Shown here: piece by piece, positions 23,742 to 32,800 of the stretch
Layout: each line of letters begins with the position of its first letter
Numbering within the stretch: the stretch's first letter is position 1
Assembly (NCBI GenBank): GCA_021734865.1
Contig: JAIPIC010000008.1
Coordinates: 1 to 45,555, forward strand
Length of the DNA stretch: 45,555 nt
Reading direction: 5' to 3'
Source of the DNA: Candidatus Woesearchaeota archaeon
GTDB taxonomy: Archaea > Nanobdellota > Nanobdellia > Woesearchaeales > JAIPIC01
Made by a program: the position numbers and the translations under genes
The notes under the pieces: model-generated
Told to the model about the DNA's origin: nothing
The model's input: the letters and a program-made list of their open reading frames with translations, nothing else
The model's database searches: none

Positions 23742-24347
23742 ATGCCAAAAGTATTGATTGCTACATTATATAGTGCTGATCCTGTCCTGTTAGCTGCTAA
23801 CAGACTTGGACCTGACAGACTTATTCTTTTAATTGATAAAAAACCTAATAGGGAGCAAAGTAAAAATTTCAAACTCATAAATGAATCATTAGGAAGGGTT
23901 GTTGATGTTAAATCTATAAAAACAGAAGTATATGATATTGTTAAGATTGCTAAGAAGTGTGTTGAGATTATTGATATGCAGCCAAAAGATGATGAGGTGT
24001 TCATCAATCTTACTTCTGGACGTAAGACAAAAGCTCTTGGTCTACTCTATGCTGCTTATGCCAGATGCAAGCGGATTAGTAAGATAGCATATAATCCAGA
24101 GGAAGATCATACATCGGTTGTTTATCTTCCTAAACTAAGTTTTAAGATGACTGACAGTCAAAGCAGAGTTCTTGATGCGATTGAAGATGGTGCAAGTGAA
24201 GGTCTGTCTTATATTGAACTTGCTGAGAAGATAGAACTTTCCAGGGCGATGTTGTATCGGAACATTGATGAATTGAGGGATATGGGTTATTTAAGTACAG
24301 ATGAAGGATTGAAACTTACAGATGCGGGTAAGATTGCGAGGTTGTGA
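23742..24347 (+). CDS. CARF-domain winged-helix regulator (Csa3-like)
   Basis: The 201-residue protein has an N-terminal CARF domain (about 1-120). It starts with the strand PKVLIATLY and contains the ligand-loop signature NLTSGRKTKALGLLYAA (about 89-105). A winged helix-turn-helix follows (about 128-201; SYIELAEKIELSRAMLYRNI). Csa3 proteins of archaea have this layout, bind cyclic oligoadenylate and control CRISPR genes. A perfect AAAGGAGGT seven bases before 23742 fixes the start, though an in-frame ATG exists at 23688. It heads the cas12a operon. Neither Cas10 nor another cyclic-oligoadenylate synthase is in the window, so its ligand source is unknown. Confidence 0.82.
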   Translation: MPKVLIATLYSADPVLLAANRLGPDRLILLIDKKPNREQSKNFKLINESLGRVVDVKSIKTEVYDIVKIAKKCVEIIDMQPKDDEVFINLTSGRKTKALGLLYAAYARCKRISKIAYNPEEDHTSVVYLPKLSFKMTDSQSRVLDAIEDGASEGLSYIELAEKIELSRAMLYRNIDELRDMGYLSTDEGLKLTDAGKIARL

Positions 24348-24643
24348 TGATAGGTAAATGGAAGGAAAAGCAGGAGATACAGTGTCAGATTTGCAAGGAT
24401 ATTAAATCTGCACTTAGCTTTAAAGACACATCACTTACACAAGATGATTTAGTCAAATTGTTTGGAGTAATAAAGAAATTGAACAAGGATAACAAAAAGA
24501 TAAGGATAAATGAAATAATCACTAAGTCAGGATATGTTTCTTCTGATTGTCTTAATCTAATTGAGAGATTGAAAAAACTTGGAGAAGTGTACGATCCTTT
24601 CTTAGAAAAGAAAGACGAGGGTATATATCTCCAGATAATATGA
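24347..24643 (+). CDS. Small winged-helix-like protein
   Basis: The 98-residue protein has CQIC near the N terminus, a Lys-rich centre and a C-terminal region that reads like a winged helix (RINEIITKSGYVSSDCLNLI, then ERLKKLGEVYDPF and a wing EGIYLQII). Such domains end many archaeal DNA-binding proteins. The ATG overlaps the CARF stop codon (TGATG), so translation is coupled. It may be a co-regulator of the CARF protein. The family is not recognised with certainty. Confidence 0.6.
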   Translation: MIGKWKEKQEIQCQICKDIKSALSFKDTSLTQDDLVKLFGVIKKLNKDNKKIRINEIITKSGYVSSDCLNLIERLKKLGEVYDPFLEKKDEGIYLQII

Positions 24644-24667
24644 TATGGGATGTGAGGGAAACTAATA

Positions 24668-25954
24668 ATGGATGGAGATAGAATTATTTCAATGTATGAT
24701 GCTATTAAGAGTAAGACAGAACAAGGAACAGTTTCACAGCAAAAAGAAAACTATTTTACTGAAGTAATTGGTTTTATATGGGATTATAGTGATGATTTTA
24801 GAAAAATATTCCTTAAATTTCTGTTAAAAAAAGAAGTAAGCAAAGAAGCATTAGATGAATATAATCTAATAACTCAAGAATACTATCCAGTTAAAAAAGG
24901 AGGCAAAAATACTAAAAAAAGAAATGTACCAGATATTATAATTGAAAAGAATGGTAAAGATGAGATTTTGATTGAAAATAAGATAGATTCAAATGATTAT
25001 AAGAATTATGAAGATTACCTAAATGATTTTAAAAATATTAAAAAGAAGATTTTGATAATTTCAAAATACAATCAATATGCTGAGAAGATTAAATCTATTA
25101 AAAGAAGAAAAAATTCAATAATAAAATATTGGCAGGAGTTATACGAGCTGATTGATAAAAGTAGCTTCAAATTCAAAAATGAAATTATTTCATGTATGGA
25201 AGACTTCTCTATTAATCAAATTAATTTGAATATTGAAGATGAGAAGATAAAAACATTCCTAAACTTGTTTCTTGAATTAAAGAGTAAAAGTAATAATGGA
25301 ATAGCATTGCAAAAATTTGTGAATGATGGTTCGCATTCACTTAGGTTGAATAAATTGACTAATGATGGTATAATCCCTATAAAGGTTAATGGCTCAAATG
25401 ATACCTATAATCTATATCTATTTTTGGACTATATAATCGAAAAAAAAAAACACAAGATTTATTTTAATATATCATACGAAGATTGTCCTGAGACAATAAC
25501 ATCATTATTTACTAAAAATAAATTTAGTTCTAATTACTCTTATCATTATGTCAATAAGCAGAATATAATATATTTCCCATTATATGAAAAAACTGAAAAA
25601 AACACAAAGTGGGTTTTTAATAGAAAAGAATTTAATAAAATATGTAACAAAATCAAAAAACAAGGGAAGCTAAAATGCATAGACTCTAAATCAATTCTAG
25701 ACTTCTTATATAATCTAAAAAAAAGGCTGCAAAAATACAAAACACTTAAAATCAACTTTTTTGAATTATTTGAATTCTATGATAAATTAGGTCGCTTGCT
25801 TGATAATTCAAAGATAAAAGAAATAGAAAAACATCTAAAAAAAGTCAAAAAACCAGAATATGAGATTAAAAAAATAAAGGAATGTAGCAGATATAAAGAA
25901 GTAATTAAGATAATTGAAGAAGAATGTCAATCAACAAAGAAAAACAAAAGATAA
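24668..25954 (+). CDS. PD-(D/E)XK-family nuclease
   Basis: The 428-residue protein has an N-terminal helical part and a PD-(D/E)XK core: VPDIIIEKNGKDEILIENKI gives Asp, Glu and the E-x-K pair (about residues 86-105). A KKILIISKYNQYAEKI strand and a YWQELYELI helix follow, as in the PDDEXK_4-like nucleases found in defence loci and phage genes. The C-terminal ~200 residues are unrecognised and Lys-rich. The gene is visibly richer in A/T than the helicase gene that follows, hinting at separate origin. GAGGGA precedes the ATG, and its 3' end overlaps the helicase gene by 31 bases. Confidence 0.75.
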   Translation: MDGDRIISMYDAIKSKTEQGTVSQQKENYFTEVIGFIWDYSDDFRKIFLKFLLKKEVSKEALDEYNLITQEYYPVKKGGKNTKKRNVPDIIIEKNGKDEILIENKIDSNDYKNYEDYLNDFKNIKKKILIISKYNQYAEKIKSIKRRKNSIIKYWQELYELIDKSSFKFKNEIISCMEDFSINQINLNIEDEKIKTFLNLFLELKSKSNNGIALQKFVNDGSHSLRLNKLTNDGIIPIKVNGSNDTYNLYLFLDYIIEKKKHKIYFNISYEDCPETITSLFTKNKFSSNYSYHYVNKQNIIYFPLYEKTEKNTKWVFNRKEFNKICNKIKKQGKLKCIDSKSILDFLYNLKKRLQKYKTLKINFFELFEFYDKLGRLLDNSKIKEIEKHLKKVKKPEYEIKKIKECSRYKEVIKIIEEECQSTKKNKR

Positions 25955-28554
25955 TCGACCACGTCGGCAATGTCCTTGTGACTGCTAATCCAGGTACTGG
26001 TAAGACCAGACTATTGGCTTACAAATATGCTGACTTGGTCGAAAAAGGCACTGACCCTGGACAGATTCTTTGCCTGACATTCACAGAGAAGGCAAAGAAA
26101 GAGATGGAATCAAGAATCTTGGCAGTTCTAAAGAAAAGAGAGCTTAGAATTGATTATGCTAAACTCAGTGTTTTTACTTTCCATTCTTATGCCCTTGAAA
26201 ATATCAATGAAAACGAAATCCTTTCTTCTAACCTTTTAAGATATACAATATTCAAATATCTCAAAGATAATGAAATTCTAAATTATGGTGATTCTTATTT
26301 AATAGACACTATTGTTCCAAAGCTTGAAAACCTTATGAGGTATTTGAAAAGTTTTGGTATAACTCCAGATATGATTGATCTAAATGAAGTCAAGAAGCTC
26401 CTTGAGGAAGGTAAAAATTATTCAAAAGACGAGATTGATAAGTTCTCTGAGTATTTCATAGACATATTCAGACATTACGAAGAGATCAAGAACAGGAGAG
26501 GGGTTGACTATGCTGATCTTCTTATAAGATTCTTAGAATTGAGAGACTGTCCAGTCTATGAATATGTTCTTGTAGATGAACTTCAGGATGTCAATATCAT
26601 GGAGGCAGATATTGCTTTGAAATCCTGCAAGACATTTATTGCAGTTGGAGATAAGAAACAAGCTATTTTTGGTTTTCAGGGTGGTTCGATCCTGAACTTT
26701 GAGAAGTTCAAAGACTCAGGTCATTATGTACTTTCTGAGAACTTCAGGAGTACAAATGAAGTGCTTGAGTATGCAAGAGAGTATTTCATTTCAAAGACTA
26801 AAGAGGATGTTCATAAGAAAGAGCTTAAAGATCTTAGGAATGCTTTGGGAGACTCAGGACCAAAACCAGTAATTTATGACGTATCAAAAGATTCCGTAGT
26901 TCCTATTGCTTGTGAGCTTGCTAAGGGTTTTTCTGGAAAGACTGCAATAATAGCAAGGACCAATTATCAGATAATGGATATCTCAAAGGAATTATCAGCA
27001 CGAGGTATTGAGTTCTCTTCAACATTTTTCTCTGCTTCAAAGGATGCAAAGAACCATATCATCACTTTTATCAAAGGGATACTGAGCAATGATGCACAGG
27101 ATATAAAGAATTCAATGTTTACTCCATTCTTTCCTTCGCCATTGCAGGAGGTCTGTGACATTTCTGAGCAGAAATATATTACAACTAAGGAAGTTTTGGA
27201 AAAACTTCCAAAGTTTAGACTTTTAAGAGAAAAAGTAAGGTCAATTGAGGATGTAAATCTCTTGTTTAGAGATGTTATTATTCCTATATCAATAAGTTAC
27301 GGAAAGGAATATGTAACAGCTGCAATGACTATGCAGGATGCTTTTAATGAGAGTATTTCTGTTTTAAAAGAAAAGAGCCTTGGTGCAATAATATCATATC
27401 TAAATTCTGCTGATTTATTGTCCCAGGAGTCTGAGACTGAAAAAGGTCTAATACTTACTACTGTTCATAAAGCAAAGGGAAGGGAGTTTGAAAATGTAAT
27501 CTATATCCCTTCTAAGACCAACAACAGGGTGGATTTTCAGGATAAAGTTGTTGAGGCTATATTGAAGACAAAGGGGATAAGTGCTGATGAGGAACTTGAA
27601 GAAGAGACTTTGCGTGTGAATTTTGTTGCTTTTACAAGAGCAGAGAAGAATCTGGTTATCCTGACTGATAAGGTCCAGGATTATCTGAATGAAGAAGCTG
27701 AGCTAAAAGAGATTTCAGCTGGTGAGGAATCATGTGCTGAATTTGATGAGAAAAAGAAAAGGGCTTATGATCTTTTTGTTAATGGTCAATATGATGAAGC
27801 TAAGAAACTTCTTGAAGATAAAAAAGAATGGATCAGAGGTTTTGTAAAAAGTCATTTTGATGGTTTAAGCCATACTTCTTTTAGCAGGCTTCCTGAAAGT
27901 GCTTATGACTATTTTGTGAGTAGTATACTTGAAGTTCATGAGTTTTCTAATGCTACTAATCTAGGCTCTGAGGTTCATGATTCTGCTGAGAAGATTGTAG
28001 CTGGAGAAGAATATATTGAGACAGATGAAACTAAGCCATTTATTGAGAATGTTAAGACTTTGGTTACTGAGATCAAAAAAGATTATCCTAAAGCATTTGA
28101 AGCAGAGCAAAGGATTAAGATTCCTTTGTCTTCTTTAGGTTTTGATTCTGATCTTGAGTTTAAGGGTTATATTGATGCTATTTTTACAGATGGTGACGAA
28201 TATCTTATTGTTGATTGGAAGACTGATAAAAAGACTGGATATGCTTCACACCACAGGCAGCAGCTGGAAGTGTACAGACGGGCTTTTGCTGTTACTAAAG
28301 GGATTGATCTGGATAAGGTAAAAGTTGCTATTGGTTATGTTGGTCTTCGTTCGACTATCAATACTGGCGAGGTTGGTTGTGAGCTTGATGCTAAACAGCC
28401 TGCTAAGTCTGCTTTTAATACATTCTCTAAGAGAGTTGAAAGACTGTTGGCATGGATTGATGATGTTGATGAGTTCTTTGAGGATTTTGTTGAGGAAGAG
28501 GTTGATGATCTTATTTGGAGGAGTGTTGTGGAGGAGTGTAAAAATGGCTTTTGA
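25924..28554 (+). CDS. UvrD/AddA-like helicase fused to a RecB-like nuclease
   Basis: The 876-residue protein is a superfamily 1A helicase with Walker A ANPGTGKT (21-28), Walker B YVLVDELQD (near 215), motif III GDKKQAIFGFQG, motif IV NFRST, motif V TTVHKAKGREFENV (near 515) and motif VI VAFTRAEKN (near 570). A C-terminal PD-(D/E)XK nuclease (about 649-800) contains GSEVHDSAEK, GYIDAI, VDWKTD and QLEVYRRA. This resembles a one-polypeptide AddA/RecB enzyme that unwinds and resects DNA ends. It overlaps the preceding gene by 31 bases and the next by 11, firmly inside the cas12a operon. Confidence 0.88.
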   Translation: MSINKEKQKIIDHVGNVLVTANPGTGKTRLLAYKYADLVEKGTDPGQILCLTFTEKAKKEMESRILAVLKKRELRIDYAKLSVFTFHSYALENINENEILSSNLLRYTIFKYLKDNEILNYGDSYLIDTIVPKLENLMRYLKSFGITPDMIDLNEVKKLLEEGKNYSKDEIDKFSEYFIDIFRHYEEIKNRRGVDYADLLIRFLELRDCPVYEYVLVDELQDVNIMEADIALKSCKTFIAVGDKKQAIFGFQGGSILNFEKFKDSGHYVLSENFRSTNEVLEYAREYFISKTKEDVHKKELKDLRNALGDSGPKPVIYDVSKDSVVPIACELAKGFSGKTAIIARTNYQIMDISKELSARGIEFSSTFFSASKDAKNHIITFIKGILSNDAQDIKNSMFTPFFPSPLQEVCDISEQKYITTKEVLEKLPKFRLLREKVRSIEDVNLLFRDVIIPISISYGKEYVTAAMTMQDAFNESISVLKEKSLGAIISYLNSADLLSQESETEKGLILTTVHKAKGREFENVIYIPSKTNNRVDFQDKVVEAILKTKGISADEELEEETLRVNFVAFTRAEKNLVILTDKVQDYLNEEAELKEISAGEESCAEFDEKKKRAYDLFVNGQYDEAKKLLEDKKEWIRGFVKSHFDGLSHTSFSRLPESAYDYFVSSILEVHEFSNATNLGSEVHDSAEKIVAGEEYIETDETKPFIENVKTLVTEIKKDYPKAFEAEQRIKIPLSSLGFDSDLEFKGYIDAIFTDGDEYLIVDWKTDKKTGYASHHRQQLEVYRRAFAVTKGIDLDKVKVAIGYVGLRSTINTGEVGCELDAKQPAKSAFNTFSKRVERLLAWIDDVDEFFEDFVEEEVDDLIWRSVVEECKNGF

Positions 28555-29890
28555 AAACTTAAACAAATTTTTTGAGAAGGTTAAGACAGTAGGATTGATT
28601 GAAAGAATATTCTTTTGGAAAAATGTTTCTTCTTTAAGTTATGATGCTTATGAGGAATTTAAATCTGTAGATAAAGAAATGGAATCATTAAATAAACAAT
28701 TGCAGGAAGCTAACACTAACATATCTTCTTTTAAGAAAGATGTAAATCATTATAAGGAAAACTTAACTAGATTTGAAAAGGATCTTGAAAAAAAAGATGA
28801 AAAGAATAATGAACTAACAAAAACTAATACTAAACTTGAGAAGGAACTATCAGAAGTTAAGGAATCAGATAGTAAAAATCAAGATAGAATTATTGCACTA
28901 GAAAAAGATGTCGAAAAACTCAAGGAAAAGAATGATGATCTCATAGGTAAAAATACAGATAATGAAAAGTCCCTTGCAGAATTTAAGAAACTTGAACAGA
29001 AAAAACAAGAAGAATATGAGCATAAGATAACTGAACTTAATTCACTCAAGGAACAGATGGATAATGATCGTATAGTTCTTCAAGAAGACAGAGAAAATGA
29101 GATCGCTCAAAAATTTGAAGACATGAAAAAAACATGGAGAAAACATGAGGAAAAAGTTGAAAAAGGGATGAAAAATATCTGTAGTAGGTATAATATTGAG
29201 TATCTAGACAAAGAAAAAGTTCCATTTAAAGGCAAACCAGATAATACAATCAAAATTGCTGATGAATTTATAATCTTTGATGCTAAAAGTCCTGCAAACG
29301 ACAATATTGATAATTTTCCAAACTACCTAAAAACACAAGCTGATGGTGTTAAGAAATACGCCAAAATCAAGGATGTTAAAAAAGATATTTTCTTAGTTGT
29401 ACCTTATAATACTCTTCTGAAGATTGAGCAGTTCTTCTATGCTATGGGAGATTATAATGTTTTTATCATCACTGAAGATAGTCTTGAGCCGATTATAAAA
29501 TCATTGCAAAAGATTGAGGAATACGAGTTTGCAGAGCAATTGAGTCCTGAGGATAGAGATAATATTTGTAGGATCATAGGGAAATTTGCTCATACGACAA
29601 AAAGAAAGATACAAATTGACACTTTTTTTAGTAATGAGTTCATAAGTATTCTTTCAAAATGTGATTGCTTGCCTGATGATGTTTTAAAAAAAACAATAGA
29701 GTTTGAAAAATCAGATAAGCTTAATCCACCAATGGAAAAAAGAGCAAAGCTGATTTCCAAAGCAGAGCTTAAGAAAGAGACAAGAAAAGTTAAACAGATG
29801 GCTGAAATTGAAGAAATTCAGACTAATGTTGATTCAGAACAGATTGAAAACATTCCCTTATATACGGAGGTTAAAAATGAAACAAAATAA
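28544..29890 (+). CDS. Coiled-coil RmuC-like nuclease, coupled to cas12a
   Basis: The 448-residue protein has a long coiled coil (about 35-200, Lys/Glu/Asn-rich). An RmuC-like PD-(D/E)XK domain follows (about 200-370), with PDNTIKIADEFIIFDAKSPA giving the PD…D-x-K core near residues 232-247. A basic C-terminal tail ends it. RmuC proteins are DNA-recombination-limiting nucleases with just this layout. The ATG at 28544 overlaps the helicase stop by 11 bases. The gene's own 3' end overlaps the cas12a start by 14 bases, with TACGGAGG before that start, so the two are translationally coupled. Confidence 0.78.
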   Translation: MAFENLNKFFEKVKTVGLIERIFFWKNVSSLSYDAYEEFKSVDKEMESLNKQLQEANTNISSFKKDVNHYKENLTRFEKDLEKKDEKNNELTKTNTKLEKELSEVKESDSKNQDRIIALEKDVEKLKEKNDDLIGKNTDNEKSLAEFKKLEQKKQEEYEHKITELNSLKEQMDNDRIVLQEDRENEIAQKFEDMKKTWRKHEEKVEKGMKNICSRYNIEYLDKEKVPFKGKPDNTIKIADEFIIFDAKSPANDNIDNFPNYLKTQADGVKKYAKIKDVKKDIFLVVPYNTLLKIEQFFYAMGDYNVFIITEDSLEPIIKSLQKIEEYEFAEQLSPEDRDNICRIIGKFAHTTKRKIQIDTFFSNEFISILSKCDCLPDDVLKKTIEFEKSDKLNPPMEKRAKLISKAELKKETRKVKQMAEIEEIQTNVDSEQIENIPLYTEVKNETK

Positions 29891-32800
29891 TTCTTTATGG
29901 GACGGATTTACCAATAAGTACAAAATATCTAAGACATTAAGATTTGAACTTAAACCTATTGGGAGTACCTTAGACAATATAAAAAAAAAAGGGATTATTG
30001 AAGAAGATGAAGAAAGAGAAAAAGAATTTAATGAAGTTAAGAAAATTATGGATGAATTCTATAAAGATTTTATTGAAAAAGCACTAGGTAATTGCTATAT
30101 TGAAAAAGATAATCTACAACAGTTTCAAAAAATATACAATCAGTTGATTGGAAATAAGAGTGATGAAGAGCTAAAAACGCAGTACGCAGAAATACAAAAG
30201 GATTTTCGAAAGATATTGTACAAACAAATATCTAATGTTGATGGTTTTAAAGAAATATTTGGTAAGGAATTAATTAAAAAGGTACTTCCAAAATGGCTGG
30301 AAGAAAAAGGTTACATTGAAGAAGCTAAAATTGTTGATCGGTTCAGTAATTGGAGTACTTATTTTACTGGCTTTTTTGATAATCGAAAAAATGTTTTTTC
30401 TGTTGAAGATATCCCAACTTCTATTATTTATAGAGCAATCCATGACAATCTCCCAAAATTTCTTGATGGCATGGAAAGATTTCGGAAATTAGAAAAATTA
30501 AGTCTAAATTTTGAAGTCCTTGAATTAGCCTTACAAAATGAACTCAAAGGGATGAAACTAGAGTCTTATTTTTCTTTGGATAATTTTAATAGTTGTCTAA
30601 ATCAGAAGGGAATAGAACTATATAATTTAGTTATTGGGGGCAGAAGTGAAGAAAATGAAAAGAAGATAAAAGGGCTAAATGAATTAATCAACGAATTTTC
30701 GCAACAACAAGAAAAGGATAGTGATAAGAAATCAGTTCGAAGGTTGAAATTAATGCCTCTTTTTAAACAGATACTTAGCGATAGAGAAAGTGCGTCTTTT
30801 ATTTATGAAAAGTGGGATAATGACAAGCAAGTCGTTGAAAAAATACATGAATTCTTTATTCCAATTAATATGAATGTTTTGCCAAAATTAAGTTCATTAC
30901 TACAAAAATTAGATCAACACGATACCAAGCAAATTTACCTTAAAAAAGATCGATTCCTTACAGGAATGTCTCAAGAAATATTTGGTGATTGGGAGATAAT
31001 TAGCAGAGCAATAAGAAAATTTGCTATTGCTAATAAATTAACAACTGAAAAACAAGCTGATGTATGGTATAATAAACAAAAATATTTTTCATTACATGAA
31101 ATTGAAGAGGCAATCAATTCCTTAGATTTTGATGAAGAACCTGAAAGAGGATCTATTTGTCGATACCTTGGTAATTTAAAAATGGACGACCAAGGAATCA
31201 TAAATAATATTAATGAAAATTTTACTAAACTCAAAAAAATATCGGTTGTGGATAAAAAGGAATTATTGACTAAAGAAAGAAAAGATGATGTCAAAACCAT
31301 TAAACAGTTTTTAGATTCAATACTTGACCTATTCCATTTCATAAAACCATTGTTTGTAGACACAGGAGTATCTAGAAAAGATAAGACTAGTATAGCTTTA
31401 TCTTTGGATAATGATTTCTATAAGGACTTCAATGATTTCTTTTTTCAAATTAGAGATATAATTCCTGTCTACAACAAAGTACGAAATTATATGACTCAAA
31501 AGCCTTTCAGCACTAATAAGTTCAAGTTAAATTTCCAGAATGCAACTTTACTTAAAGGCTGGGATGCAAATAAAGAAAAAGACAACTGGTCTGTGATTCT
31601 TAGAAAAGGGAAGAACTTTTATCTAGCTATAATGGCAAAAGGAGAGAATAAGGTATTCAAAGATGTGACATTTGATGGAAATGGTGAATACTATGAAAAA
31701 ATAAAAATAAAACTCCTAGCCAAACCAGATCGAAATCTACCAAGAATTATCTTTTCAAGAAAAAATATTGGTTTCTATAAACCATCTCAAGAGATTATTG
31801 ATATTCGAAATAGATCTTCTCACACAAGGAATGGTAAGGCTCAAAATGGACATGACAAAGTAGAATTTAATATAAGTGATTGTAGAAAAATGATTGATTT
31901 CTATAAAGAATGTATTATCAAACACCCTGAATGGTCTGAATTTAATTTTGATTTCAAAAAGACTCTATTTTATAACGACATATCTGAATTCTACAAAGAT
32001 GTTTCTGATCAAGGTTATAAACTGACTTTTGAAAAGATTAGTACAGATTACATTGATAATCTAGTAAAAGAAGGTAGGTTGTATCTTTTTCAAATATGGA
32101 ACAAAGATTTCTCATCTTATAGGAAAGGACGAAAGAATCTACATACAATCTATTGGGAAAACCTCTTCTCAAGCGAGAATCTCCAAGATGTTGTATATAA
32201 GCTCGATGGAGAAGCAGAAGTTTTTTTCAGAAGAAAATCTATGGAACCCAAAATCACACACCCAAAGAATTTAGCAATTAAGAATAAAGACCCTATTAAT
32301 TCTAAAGAAGAAAGCAAGTTTGATTATGACATCATAAAGGATCGACGATACACTATGGACAAATTTATGTTTCATTGTCCGATTTCTTTAGCATACAAAG
32401 CTAAAGGTAATGGTTTTGGTATTAGTGAGGAAGTAAATGAACTAATTTCTAAAAATTCAAAGCAAGTCAATATTTTAAGTATTGATAGAGGGGAAAGGAA
32501 TTTAGCCTATTACACATTATTAAACCCAGAAGGTGAAATAATTGTTCAGGACTCATTTAATACGGTTTTTGATGATGTAAAGAGGAAAAAAGACTATCAC
32601 GAAAAGCTTGACAAATTAGAAGGAGATAGAGACAAATCAAGAAAGGACTGGAAACGAATATCTAATATAAAAGAGCTTAAGGAGGGGTATCTTTCCCAGA
32701 TTGTCCACAAGATTACTAAACTAGCTATAAAGAACAATGCAATTATTGTGCTTGAGGATCTAAATTTTGGATTTAAACGCGACAGAATTAAGATTGAAAA

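Noticed and set aside
28325-28543. Upstream extension of the RmuC-like protein
   Set aside because: The extension lies over the helicase gene's 3' end; the ATG at 28544 gives the standard short overlap.
29808-29876. N-terminal extension of Cas12a by 23 residues
   Set aside because: It overlaps the RmuC-like gene, and GGAGG before 29877 together with the family-typical N terminus supports the later start.
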